From NCBI GenBank assembly GCA_002299785.1, contig DBNL01000181.1, positions 1-23,315 on the forward strand: a stretch of DNA of 23,315 nt, in the 5' to 3' direction. The position numbers and the translations under genes are program-made. This document shows positions 8,510-16,878 of this stretch, piece after piece (the stretch's first letter is position 1; each line of letters opens with the position of its first letter). The notes below the pieces were generated by a model. It worked only from the letters and a program-made list of their open reading frames with translations. It was not told the DNA's origin and searched no databases. The stretch comes from Verrucomicrobia bacterium UBA673 (lineage in GTDB: Bacteria > Verrucomicrobiota > Verrucomicrobiia > Limisphaerales > UBA1096).

Positions 8510-9439
8510 TCAGGACAGTTCGTCGCGAACAGTTTCCAGCAGCTTTTTAGTGGCAAGGACACCTTCGGCTTCGCTGAGTTTACCACCCTCGTACTCGATT
8601 CCGACGTAGCCCCGGTAACCAGCACGGAGAACGATCTTCATCATTCGGCGGTAGTCGGTGTGCGTCTCGTTACCTTCCCCATCAAAGTCGTGCGACTTCG
8701 CACTCACCGCCTTGGCGAACGGCATCAACTCGGTCACGCCCGTGTAACGGTCGTACATCTTCCCACCACCGGTGTTGAAATTTCCAAAGTCCGGCAATGT
8801 GCCACAATTGGGCAAATCAACGATCTCCATCACGCCGGCCAGCCAGGCACCGTTGGAAGACAGGCCTCCATGATTTTCCACTATCACATTGAGGTCACGC
8901 TTGGCCCCATACTCGGACAAACTGCGTAGCCCGTCAGCGGCAAGCTTCTGCTTCTCCTCAAAACTACCGTTGCCGGTTGTGGCAGCGTTCACCCGAATGG
9001 AGTGGCAACCGAGGAATCGGGCCGCATCGGCCCATTTGTGATGGTTCTGAACCGCCTTGTTACGTTCGGCAGTGTCGCCGTGACCAAGCGATCCTTCACC
9101 ATCAACCATGATCAACAGATTCTTCACCCCATGATCAGCGGCTCGCGCATTCAACTGGCCAAGGTATGCCTCGTCGTTGGCCTTGTCCTTGAAGAACTGG
9201 TTCACGTACTCGACAGCTTCAATGCCGAACTCCTCGCGGGTGGCCTTGGCAAAATCGAGCGCGTCGAGTTTCTTGGCAAACAACGTCTTGTGCAGCGACC
9301 ACTGCGCCAGCGAAATGTCGTAGAGCGGCTTGCCGCCCCCGCCCAAGCTTTGGCAACCAGTCGCCCCCGCCGCGCCCAGCGCGCCCACGGCCAGCGAGGC
9401 ATTCCTCAAAAACTCACGTCGATTAATTTGATTGTTCAT
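8510..9439 (-). CDS. Exported sugar phosphate isomerase/epimerase-like protein
   Basis: A 309-residue xylose-isomerase-like TIM barrel. ATG 9439 gives MNNQINRREFLRNAS, a Tat signal with RR at 7-8, followed by GAAGATGC, where Cys29 could be lipidated; the protein may therefore be a Tat-exported lipoprotein. Likely metal-binding acidic and His residues are visible in VENHGG, LPDFGNF, AKSHDF and GIEYEGG, as in AP-endonuclease-2/xylose isomerase-like barrels. The start overlaps the end of the transporter gene by 17 bases, so the two are probably cotranslated. Substrate unknown; related proteins include hydroxypyruvate and keto-sugar isomerases, which are usually cytoplasmic. Confidence 0.87.
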   Translation of the reverse strand: MNNQINRREFLRNASLAVGALGAAGATGCQSLGGGGKPLYDISLAQWSLHKTLFAKKLDALDFAKATREEFGIEAVEYVNQFFKDKANDEAYLGQLNARAADHGVKNLLIMVDGEGSLGHGDTAERNKAVQNHHKWADAARFLGCHSIRVNAATTGNGSFEEKQKLAADGLRSLSEYGAKRDLNVIVENHGGLSSNGAWLAGVMEIVDLPNCGTLPDFGNFNTGGGKMYDRYTGVTELMPFAKAVSAKSHDFDGEGNETHTDYRRMMKIVLRAGYRGYVGIEYEGGKLSEAEGVLATKKLLETVRDELS

Positions 9440-10799
9440 TGTCTTGATTATTTTCTTTTTTACGCTTGTCACTGAAAAGGAAAACGAAAACCACCATGAC
9501 TACGGCGGCGAATATCGCCGGCTTACTCCACAGTGCCTTCCATTCCAACGCAGCTAGTTCCTCCTGGCGAAGTTTCCCTTTTTCCTCGTTCAAGGCAGCC
9601 AATTGAGCATTAACTTCTTCAGAGGGTTCTCCCTCAATGCCGTCACTCAGTTTTTTAATTTCGTTGGTCTTGGCCACGACTTTCGCGTTGAGATCCTTTG
9701 CCGCCTGCGGAGTGTGCTGACCTTCGATTTTACCAGCTGCCTGCGCACCGATCATCATCCCCAAGCCAAGCGTCAGCATCACCAGCAGGCCCTGAGCCTG
9801 CGCGCGAACTGGCTTGGCCGCTTTTTGGTCGGTGTAAATCTGCCCTGTCACAAAGAAGAAATCGTAACAAATACCGTGCAACACAATGCCGATGATAATC
9901 ATCCAGCGAAGCTCATCCGGCGCGCCAATGGCAAACAAACCGTACCGAGTCACCCACGCCAGCATCCCGATGGCCAACATCCATTTCACACCAAGCCGGG
10001 CAAAGAAAAACGGCATCACAATCATAAAAAATATTTCGGAGATCTGGCCGTAAGACATTGTGGTGCCAATGGGCAAGTCAACATGCTCCACGACACGGCT
10101 GGCGATTTGGTAGTAGAACGCCAACGGGATGCAGATAAGCATCGATGAAACAATAAATACCAGATACGAACGATCCTTCAAAAGCGACAGAGCATCCAGC
10201 CCGAGCAACTGACCGATGGTGACCTTCTCGCCTTTCACCGGGGGAGTGTCTGGCAGGGTAAAACTAAACAGGCCCAGCAGGGCAGCGGCTCCGGCTGTGA
10301 GATAAAACATGTTCACATTCGTCTCGAAGCCACCGAAGGTCAGCGCAAAGCCGGCAGCAATCCAGCCGATGGTTCCCAAGACGCGAATCCCGGGAAACTC
10401 TTTTTGTGGGTTGCTCATGTTTTTCATGGCGATCGTGTTGGTAAGCGCGAGAGTTGGGAAATATGTTAGCATGTAGCCGAAGAAAAAGCCCCAATTCAAG
10501 ACGCTCGGGGACGGGGATTCCTGCTGCATGAACCCAATCGCCCCAAACATAATCAGGGCGCCAAGCAGATGCAGGATACCCAACACTTTTTGAGCGGAGA
10601 AAAAGCGATCCGCAACCAAGCCGACAAACAGCGGCGTGATCATTCCCGCGATCGGGCCAACAGAATAGGTGTTGCCGATATCAGCTGGCTGAAAGCCAAT
10701 CGTGCCGAGATAGTTTGGCGCAGTGACATACCATGCCCCCCAGACGAAGAACTGGAGGAACATCATTATAGACAATTTAATGCGAATGGATGAATTCAT
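9423..10799 (-). CDS. Nucleoside:H+ symporter-family MFS transporter
   Basis: A 458-residue polytopic membrane protein. ATG 10799 begins MNSSIRIKLSIMMFLQFFVWGAWYV, and the FLQFFVWGAWY segment in TM1 is typical of the NupG/XapB-like nucleoside:H+ symporter family. About twelve hydrophobic segments can be traced. Between the last two, about residues 360-424, lies a charged, Glu/Lys/Ala-rich stretch (KVVAKTNEIKKLSDGI, EVNAQLAALNEEKGKLRQEE) that looks like a coiled coil and is not needed for a family of about 420 residues. An in-frame TTG at 10838 could extend the N-terminus, but no ribosome site is seen at either start. It overlaps the downstream isomerase gene, which suggests uptake of a sugar-like or nucleoside-like compound. 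The true substrate is open. Confidence 0.86.
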   Translation of the reverse strand: MNSSIRIKLSIMMFLQFFVWGAWYVTAPNYLGTIGFQPADIGNTYSVGPIAGMITPLFVGLVADRFFSAQKVLGILHLLGALIMFGAIGFMQQESPSPSVLNWGFFFGYMLTYFPTLALTNTIAMKNMSNPQKEFPGIRVLGTIGWIAAGFALTFGGFETNVNMFYLTAGAAALLGLFSFTLPDTPPVKGEKVTIGQLLGLDALSLLKDRSYLVFIVSSMLICIPLAFYYQIASRVVEHVDLPIGTTMSYGQISEIFFMIVMPFFFARLGVKWMLAIGMLAWVTRYGLFAIGAPDELRWMIIIGIVLHGICYDFFFVTGQIYTDQKAAKPVRAQAQGLLVMLTLGLGMMIGAQAAGKIEGQHTPQAAKDLNAKVVAKTNEIKKLSDGIEGEPSEEVNAQLAALNEEKGKLRQEELAALEWKALWSKPAIFAAVVMVVFVFLFSDKRKKENNQDNEQSN

Positions 10800-10827
10800 T
10801 TGGGAGTTCGTTTGGGTTGTTTCGGGC

Positions 10828-10841
10828 CGCTTGACCAAGCG
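10828..10841. repeat. Near-perfect palindrome CGCTTGACCAAGCG upstream of the MFS gene
   Basis: A 14-base member of the CTTGGCCAAG family, with one departure from symmetry at the centre. It lies 29 bases upstream of the transporter ATG. Its centre is 53 bases from that of the next copy at 10881-10895. Confidence 0.6.
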
Positions 10842-10880
10842 CTTTTTGGAGCCTACCTCGCGGAACGAGGCTCAGCGTAA

Positions 10881-10895
10881 CCGTTGGCCAAGCGG
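10881..10895. repeat. Imperfect palindrome CCGTTGGCCAAGCGG upstream of the MFS gene
   Basis: A TTGGCCAA core (10884-10891) with CCG and CGG arms, the arms offset by one base. It is located in the 194-base gap between pnp and the transporter gene. Confidence 0.6.
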
Positions 10896-10940
10896 TGGAC
10901 AAGGTTTCCTTTTGGCAGCCAGGCGCCTGGCCATGGGCAC

Positions 10941-10966
10941 AAAAAAGGCGAGCCGCTTGGCCCGCC
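10941..10966 (-). terminator. Rho-independent terminator of pnp
   Basis: On the minus strand GGCGGGCC-AAGC-GGCTCGCC forms an eight-pair stem (one G-U) with a four-base loop and is followed by six T. It begins 27 bases after the pnp stop codon. This is the clearest terminator in the window. Confidence 0.85.
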
Positions 10967-10993
10967 TGAAATGCTTTTATCGACTGTCGGCTT

Positions 10994-13165
10994 TTATTCC
11001 TCGGAGTCGTCGCTCGCCGGCTTGTCGGCGTCCTCATCGTCGCTGAACTCAGCCTTGCGGTCCTCCATCGCGGCTTTGCGCGACAGCTTGATGCGGCCCT
11101 TGTCGTCCACGCCGATGCACTTGACCCAGATTTCGTCGCCGTCCTTGACGATGTCCTCGGTCTTCTTGACTCGGAAGTTGGCTAACTCGCTGATGTGTAC
11201 CAGGCCGTCCTTCCCAGGCAATACCTCGACGAAACAGCCGAAGTCCTTGATGGAAACAACCTTGCCCCGGTAAAGCTTACCAACCTCGACCTCGGCGGTA
11301 ATGCCGTCGATGCACTCCTTGGCCACCTGTAGCCCCTCGGCTGACATGGAGTAAACCAACACGCGGCCGTCGTCCTCGATGTTGATCTCGCAACCGGACT
11401 CCTCGACGATGCGCTTGATGTTCTTACCGCCCGGGCCAATCAACTCGCCAATCTTAGACGGGTCAACCTGGATGGTGACGATGCGCGGCGCGTACGGGCT
11501 CATCTCTTCACGCTCCTTGGATAAGCAACCGTTCATATTGGAGAGAATCGCGGTGCGGGCCGTCTTGGCCTTGACGATAGCCTCCTCCATGATTGACTGA
11601 GGGATGCCTTGCAACTTGAGGTCAAGTTGGAATCCGGTGATTCCCTGGTCGGTTCCAGCGATTTTGCAGTCCATGTCGCAGAACGCATCCTCCCACCCGA
11701 TGATGTCAGTGAGCAGTTTGTAATCCTCGATCTCCTTGTTGTCGTTGATACGCGTACAGAGGCCGATGCTGATTCCAGCCACGGAGCGCTTCAGCGGGAC
11801 ACCCGCGTCGAGCAGCGCCAACGTGCCGCTGCAGACAGCGGCCATCGACGTGGAGCCGTTGGACTCCATGATCTCCGCTGTGATGCGCACCGCGTACGGG
11901 AAGTCCTCGATGTTCGGAATGACGGGGGCGATGGATCGCTCGGCCAATGCGCCGTGACCAATCTCGCGGCGACCCGGGCCCATGATTCGACCAGTTTCGC
12001 CGACTGAGAAATTCGGGAAGTTATAGTGCAGCATGAACCGCTTTTCACTCGGACCGCCGGTGTAGGCGTCGTAGGACTGCGTGTCATCGGTCGTGCCGAG
12101 CGTGACAAGCGACAGGCCCTGAGTTTCGCCCCGGGAGAAGAGGCCGGAGCCGTGTGTGCGGGGGATCATGCCGGCCTCGCTGGTGAGTTGGCGCATGTCG
12201 TCGTAGCCGCGGCCATCAAGCCGCTTGCCTTCGTCTAGCACGAGCTTTCGAACCGCGGCTTTTTGGATGCTGTAAAACGCCTCGCCGACTATGAAGCCGG
12301 TGATGGCTTCCTCGCCAAATTTCTCGGTGAGCTTCTCCGCCATCTCATCCTTGAGCGCGTTGCACGCGGCCTCGCGCTCGAGCTTGGCCTGAATGAGCAG
12401 CGCGTCGGTAATACGATCTGAAATGATCGACTCCGCCTCCGCCATAACATCCGGCGCGACCACTCGCGGGATGAACTCGCGCTTGGCCTTGCCAACTGCG
12501 GCGCAAAGCTCCTTTTGTGCCGCGATAAGCGGCGCTACCGACTCCTGGCCGAACTCCAGCGCCTTGAGAAAATCGGCTTCCGCGATTTCATCGGCTGCGC
12601 CCTCGAACATGACCATGTTCGACTCGTTGCCGACGTAAACCAGGTCGAGGTCGCTCGACTCCATCTGATCGTGGGTCGGGTTGGCTACGAACGCGCCATC
12701 GATGCGTCCGACGCGAACCGCACCAATCGGCCCGGCAAACGGCAGATCGCTGATCATTAAAGCAGCCGAGGCTCCGTTCATCGACAGGATGTCCGAGTCG
12801 TTCTGCCCGTCTGCGCTAAGTAGCAGGGTCTGGACCTGCACCTCGTTGAAATACCCCTTGGGGAACAACGGCCGGATCGGGCGATCCGTGACGCGGCAGG
12901 TGAGAATTTCCTTCTCCGAAGGGCGGCCTTCACGCTTGAAGAACCCGCCAGGAAAACGACCGGCCGCGGCTGCCTTTTCACGGTAATCGACCGTGAGCGG
13001 GAAAAAGTCCAGACCCGGACGGGGCTTGGATGAACCGCAGGCTGCGACTAGGACGATGGTCTCTCCGAGTTGGACGGTTACTGAGCCGTCCGCTTGTTTG
13101 GCTATTTTGCCGGATTCAATATGAATCTCTCCCCCGCCAACTTTGGCGGTTACTTTATGTGACAT
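10994..13165 (-). CDS. pnp: Polyribonucleotide nucleotidyltransferase (PNPase)
   Basis: A 723-residue phosphorolytic 3'-5' exoribonuclease that degrades RNA to nucleoside diphosphates and joins the RNA degradosome in many bacteria. The order is standard: RNase PH domain 1 (GGGEIHIESGKIAKQADGSV onward), the alpha-helical domain, RNase PH domain 2 (GRGYDDMRQL, RTHGSGLFSRGETQ), a KH domain with the GPGG loop (GELIGPGGKNIKRIVEESG), and an S1 domain (GKVVSIKDFGCFVEVLPGKDGLVHISE). A short acidic tail (FSDDEDADKPASDDSEE) ends the protein. The length is normal for the family. AAGGAAAG stands just before ATG 13165. It lies downstream of rpsO, the order conserved across bacteria. A strong terminator follows. 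Confidence 0.98.
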   Translation of the reverse strand: MSHKVTAKVGGGEIHIESGKIAKQADGSVTVQLGETIVLVAACGSSKPRPGLDFFPLTVDYREKAAAAGRFPGGFFKREGRPSEKEILTCRVTDRPIRPLFPKGYFNEVQVQTLLLSADGQNDSDILSMNGASAALMISDLPFAGPIGAVRVGRIDGAFVANPTHDQMESSDLDLVYVGNESNMVMFEGAADEIAEADFLKALEFGQESVAPLIAAQKELCAAVGKAKREFIPRVVAPDVMAEAESIISDRITDALLIQAKLEREAACNALKDEMAEKLTEKFGEEAITGFIVGEAFYSIQKAAVRKLVLDEGKRLDGRGYDDMRQLTSEAGMIPRTHGSGLFSRGETQGLSLVTLGTTDDTQSYDAYTGGPSEKRFMLHYNFPNFSVGETGRIMGPGRREIGHGALAERSIAPVIPNIEDFPYAVRITAEIMESNGSTSMAAVCSGTLALLDAGVPLKRSVAGISIGLCTRINDNKEIEDYKLLTDIIGWEDAFCDMDCKIAGTDQGITGFQLDLKLQGIPQSIMEEAIVKAKTARTAILSNMNGCLSKEREEMSPYAPRIVTIQVDPSKIGELIGPGGKNIKRIVEESGCEINIEDDGRVLVYSMSAEGLQVAKECIDGITAEVEVGKLYRGKVVSIKDFGCFVEVLPGKDGLVHISELANFRVKKTEDIVKDGDEIWVKCIGVDDKGRIKLSRKAAMEDRKAEFSDDEDADKPASDDSEE

Positions 13166-13370
13166 GTTTATCTTTCCTTATTGTCACGGTCGCCAGCACA
13201 GAGAACTTCACTCAAACTCCCGATGGCCGGGTGGCTGAATGAAATGCTCAGAACCAACGAACACGACGATTCACGCGGCTCAGTCTCGGGCAACAGGGGG
13301 ATCGGGCCGCTATTTCCAATCCGCCGGATGGATATTTCCCACCGGCATGGCGTTGCCAAAAATCTCTTTG

Positions 13371-13392
13371 AAAAGAAGGGTCGAATTGACCC
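13371..13392 (-). terminator. Attenuator-like hairpin between rpsO and pnp
   Basis: On the minus strand GGGTC-AATTC-GACCC is followed by TTCTTTTC. It starts nine bases after the rpsO stop and could end most rpsO transcripts while letting some reach pnp. The remaining leader (13166-13370) shows no other structure I can support. Confidence 0.5.
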
Positions 13393-13400
13393 GCGCGACT

Positions 13401-13658
13401 CTAGTGCCTCAGCTTGAGGCGCTGGGTCAGTGATCGATAACGGTTCGCATCGTGGCGGTGGACATAGTCCAGCAGGCGACGACGTCGACCCACCATCATG
13501 AGCAGGCCGCGCCGTGAGGCGTGATCTTTCTTGTTGCTCTTCAGGTGCTCGGTCAGGTGGTTGATCCGCTGCGTCAACAGCGCAATCTGGACATCCGCAG
13601 AACCAGTGTCCGTCTCATGAAGGCGATATCCTTCTATTGTGTTGGCCTTCTCTTCCAT
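13401..13658 (-). CDS. rpsO: Small ribosomal subunit protein S15
   Basis: An 85-residue S15 that binds 16S rRNA early in assembly of the 30S subunit. The hallmark block TGSADVQIALLTQRINHLTEHLK is followed by KKDHASRRGLLMMVGRRRRLLDYV, and the C-terminus is RYRSLTQRLKLRH. ATG 13658 (MEEKANTIEGYRLHE) fits the usual length of 85-90 residues and is preceded by GAAAGGA. The frame stays open 20 codons further upstream, but that extension is not S15-like. It is followed by pnp after 235 bases. Confidence 0.97.
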   Translation of the reverse strand: MEEKANTIEGYRLHETDTGSADVQIALLTQRINHLTEHLKSNKKDHASRRGLLMMVGRRRRLLDYVHRHDANRYRSLTQRLKLRH

Positions 13659-13705
13659 TCCTTTCAGTCTCTTTTGCCTCTCTTTTCTCCTCGAAAAGGC
13701 GGGGG

Positions 13706-13733
13706 AACTTACCAGCAAAAACAGCGTTGTAAA
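13706..13733 (-). promoter_or_regulatory. Putative rpsO promoter
   Basis: On the minus strand TTTACA (13733-13728, five of six -35 bases) is separated by 16 bases from TAAGTT (13711-13706). The transcript would begin about 40 bases before the S15 start. The -10 match is weak. Confidence 0.35.
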
Positions 13734-13790
13734 GCAATTTAATCGTGTTTTTGCAATTCGGAGACCGATCCGCCGGCATCACTTGCCTAA

Positions 13791-13796
13791 AGGAGG
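13791..13796 (+). promoter_or_regulatory. Consensus Shine-Dalgarno AGGAGG before ATG 13804
   Basis: A perfect AGGAGG seven bases before ATG 13804. It is the main argument for that start of the large metallophosphatase gene and competes with a leaderless-type start at GTG 13867. Confidence 0.55.
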
Positions 13797-13803
13797 CGCG
13801 GTT

Positions 13804-16800
13804 ATGCCCTGCCCTTGGGCAAAACGCAACATTGACCCCCGCAAAGCGGGTCCTACACTCCGCCCCGTGCTATTCAAGCAATTGACACTGTGCGGGTTGC
13901 TCGTTTTGGCCGTCTCGGCCAAGGGCGAGAGCCTTGTCTCCGATTATTCCAACTGGAAGTATCTTGAGGGCAAAGCTGAGGCCTCCACCCCTACCACTGC
14001 CTGGCGGGAACTGGCTTTCGACGACGCCCACTGGAAAGAGGGCCGCTCCGGCTTCAGCATTGGCTATGGTAGATACGATGCTCCCACGGCACTTTGGGGA
14101 ATGATAGGAAATTACCACTCACTTTTCCTTCGTAAGAAATTCACACTACAGGATGAGCAATGGATAAAGTCGCTAGTGATTCGGGTCGATTACCGCGATG
14201 GTTTCGTCGCCTACCTGAACGGCACCGAGATAGCTCGGCGTGGGATTGCTGGTGAACTCGGTCAACCGGTACCATTCAACGCTTTAGCAAGCGCTCACTA
14301 CCGAGGGAATCCAGAGTTAATTGATCTCGAACCGTACAAGCAGCTTCTTGTAAAAGGAGAAAATATTCTTGCCGTCCAGGCACATGACGACTCAATAAAC
14401 AGCAATGGTTTTGCGTTTCACGTTGAATTATTGGCTAATGTCGTACGTGGTCCGATTATCGAAAGCACCACAACGACTGATACCAAGATTGCATGGCAAA
14501 CCCTCAAGCCTACAACCTCCGTTATCGAGTATGGGCTTACGACATCACTTGGCAAGCGGATCGAGAGCGAAATACTAACGACCGACCATGTGCTGCAACT
14601 CATCGATCTCGAGCCTAATACAACCTACCACTACCGGGTCGGTGGGGTTGCTGGGGAAATCTCGCGTTTCTCGAAAACCTCTTCGTTCAAGACCCTAAAG
14701 TCCAGAGGCCCCGTCCAGTTGATGCTGCTTGGTGACTCTGGCAGTGGAAACCTTCTTCAACACAAGTTCGCCAAGGTGATCCGTGATAATCAACCGGACG
14801 CCATCCTGCACGCAGGTGACGTCGTTTATAATTTTAAATCTGGCCCTCCAAACTATTATAATGATTTTCGCCATTTCAGCGCCTTTAAGAATCACATGAA
14901 ATCGGTCCCCTACTTTACTACTATAGGGAATCATGAACTCTACCATGGTGACGAGGCCTATCTGAATGCGTTTCATCTGCCAACAAACAATCTACCCACC
15001 CTCGGCTTGAAAACTTCAAACTTGGATTACCCTTTTTCCGGCACGGAACATTTCTACTCGTTCGATGTCGGCGACGCACACGTCTCGGTGCTCTACAACC
15101 CGTGGTATGCGCACCACAACTTTTCCAAGGATACCAATCAGCTCCACTGGCTGACCAACGACCTGGCAACCACCTCAAAACCCTGGAAATTAATCCTTGG
15201 ACACTTTCCTGTTGCATCCTCGGCAGGTCACGGATGGAGTGATTACGATGGCAACTCGCTGCCTGACACTGTTGATTTCGGAAACACCATCTACCCCATC
15301 GTCGCCAAGTACGGGGTGGACCTGATGCTCGCAGGACACTCCCACTCGTTCGAGAAATTCAACCCGGTAGCCGGCTGCATCTCGGTCGTCTGCGGTTCGA
15401 GTTCTAGCTCATATCCCTTTCACAGATTCTCTCCTGGAACTTCACAGTTTTGGGGAGGCTCAAAGAACTTCGTAGCGCGTATCAATATCAACGGTGACCA
15501 ACTCAAACTTGATGGCCTAGACCCTGACGGCAAGGTATTGGATTGGCTTGTGATAAACAAAAAAATACCCAAACGCGACTGGTGGGACTCGGCTTGGCAT
15601 TCACCACTGATCGAATCATCCCAAATCAAAAATGGCGGCAAAAATATTCAGGGGCAGGCGTTCGACCTGATTGGCAAACCGATCCCCACCGTCAGTGGAG
15701 AAAGAGCTAACCTAGGCCAGGTGCGCGTCAACAATGACAGTACCCATCTGTACATTGGCTTCGAGCAGGCGATGATTGGGCCCAGCCAAAACATATTCCT
15801 GTTCATCGAATCACCCGGGCAGGACGGCGTCGCCAACCTAGCGGGGCTCGGCAACGGCAAGGTGGAATTCAGCGGCGAGGGCGGAGACGGGCTCGACTTC
15901 CTTGAAAATCTAACCTTCACCAACTTCAAACCAAGTGTTGCGGCAATCCTCGGCGATGAGCGGGCCGATAACCAAACTCGCCACTTTGGTCGTCCAGGAT
16001 TCACCATCAATGTTCGCACTGGTGAAAACCAGGAGGACATTGCCGCGGTATCCTTTCCGCTTGGTCAAGGCGTGTTTCATCTCGACAAAACGTTCAGCAA
16101 CGTGGCTGGCGCCCATTTCCAACAGTTCAACCGTTCGCCGCAGGTGTCTCCTCCAAAAGAGTGGACCGACGCCAACTTCTATGAAAGCGATGCCAACTTC
16201 ATCGAGTTGGCCATCCCTTACACTGCCCTTGGTAATCTGCAGCCGGACGACAAAATCACAATTGGAGCGGTCGTCGGCACCGGCGGTATTAATACCCAGC
16301 CACAGTTCCAGTATCGCCAACTCGATTCGACATATTTAGGTGAAAACCTGACCCTAAATCAAAATTCTTTTTACCAACTCGAGGGGCTGAAAGTGCGTCT
16401 AGCCATCAACCCCGATCCCGATAACGACGGACTGCTCACCGCCCGTGAAATGGAACTCGGCACCGATCCGGACAAGCGCGACACCGACGGCGATTTGTTG
16501 CCGGACGGCTGGGAAGTCGCCCGCGGCCTCGACCCGCTCCAGCACGACGGCGACGCGGCGTTGGAGCTCGACCCCGACGGCGACGGCGTCAGCACTGCCG
16601 AGGAACTCGCCGCCGGCACCGACCCGCTCGACGGCGACTCCTATATCGTGCTTCGAGTTGAAACAACCGACGCCGGCATCCGTCTCCACTGGCACGCCGT
16701 CCCGGGTGCGTCTTATCAGGTCATCACTGCCGAGAAGGCAGCCGGCCCCTACGAGGCGGTTGGCCTGGCTCAAAAAATCGAAGGTGAGGCCGCTGCCGAA

Positions 16801-16878
16801 ATGGAGTTACCCATTCCCGCCGCTCAACTCAACCAACCGGCTTCATATTACCGGCTGCAATTGACTCCCAAAGAATGA
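13804..16878 (+). CDS. Large secreted multidomain metallophosphatase
   Basis: A 1024-residue protein from ATG 13804, or 1003 from GTG 13867. Its signal peptide core is LFKQLTLCGLLVLAVSA. In order: a beta-sandwich-like N-terminal region; a fibronectin-like PAP N-domain (about 215-295); a calcineurin-like catalytic domain (about 300-520) with LLGDSGSGN, HAGDVVYN, GNHELYHGDE, LGHFPV and AGHSHSFEKF; a region resembling DOMON/CBM9 beta-sandwiches (about 600-860, inference); Asp-rich thrombospondin type 3-like calcium repeats (DPDNDGLLTAREMELGTDPD, DTDGDLLPDGWE, DPDGDGVSTAEELAAGTDP; about 868-945); and a C-terminal fibronectin-like domain. Expected role: extracellular or surface phosphoester hydrolysis, anchored or stiffened by calcium. 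Bases near 14.1-15.0 kb are visibly AT-richer than the neighbours. It overlaps the DUF192 gene by four bases. Confidence 0.87.
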   Translation: MPCPWAKRNIDPRKAGPTLRPVLFKQLTLCGLLVLAVSAKGESLVSDYSNWKYLEGKAEASTPTTAWRELAFDDAHWKEGRSGFSIGYGRYDAPTALWGMIGNYHSLFLRKKFTLQDEQWIKSLVIRVDYRDGFVAYLNGTEIARRGIAGELGQPVPFNALASAHYRGNPELIDLEPYKQLLVKGENILAVQAHDDSINSNGFAFHVELLANVVRGPIIESTTTTDTKIAWQTLKPTTSVIEYGLTTSLGKRIESEILTTDHVLQLIDLEPNTTYHYRVGGVAGEISRFSKTSSFKTLKSRGPVQLMLLGDSGSGNLLQHKFAKVIRDNQPDAILHAGDVVYNFKSGPPNYYNDFRHFSAFKNHMKSVPYFTTIGNHELYHGDEAYLNAFHLPTNNLPTLGLKTSNLDYPFSGTEHFYSFDVGDAHVSVLYNPWYAHHNFSKDTNQLHWLTNDLATTSKPWKLILGHFPVASSAGHGWSDYDGNSLPDTVDFGNTIYPIVAKYGVDLMLAGHSHSFEKFNPVAGCISVVCGSSSSSYPFHRFSPGTSQFWGGSKNFVARININGDQLKLDGLDPDGKVLDWLVINKKIPKRDWWDSAWHSPLIESSQIKNGGKNIQGQAFDLIGKPIPTVSGERANLGQVRVNNDSTHLYIGFEQAMIGPSQNIFLFIESPGQDGVANLAGLGNGKVEFSGEGGDGLDFLENLTFTNFKPSVAAILGDERADNQTRHFGRPGFTINVRTGENQEDIAAVSFPLGQGVFHLDKTFSNVAGAHFQQFNRSPQVSPPKEWTDANFYESDANFIELAIPYTALGNLQPDDKITIGAVVGTGGINTQPQFQYRQLDSTYLGENLTLNQNSFYQLEGLKVRLAINPDPDNDGLLTAREMELGTDPDKRDTDGDLLPDGWEVARGLDPLQHDGDAALELDPDGDGVSTAEELAAGTDPLDGDSYIVLRVETTDAGIRLHWHAVPGASYQVITAEKAAGPYEAVGLAQKIEGEAAAEMELPIPAAQLNQPASYYRLQLTPKE
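13832..13859 (+). promoter_or_regulatory. Putative promoter placing +1 at GTG 13867
   Basis: TTGACC (13832-13837), 16 bases, TACACT (13854-13859), then seven bases to GTG 13867, so transcription would start at or next to that codon. The spacer holds a small CCCGC-AAA-GCGGG hairpin. Confidence 0.45.

Noticed and set aside
9603..10148. Plus-strand open frame of 181 codons
   Set aside because: It is opposite the transporter gene with its clear membrane helices and family motif; the frame is a shadow.
13226..13241. GCCGGGTGGCTGAATG, like the start of a Ser/Leu tRNA
   Set aside because: No T-loop GTTCRA sequence, no acceptor complement and no anticodon stem follow.
16405..16640. Short Asp/Gly-rich repeats as a possible DNA repeat array
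   Set aside because: The repeats are at protein level (DPDNDG-type calcium loops) and the DNA units differ in length and sequence; they are part of the metallophosphatase.
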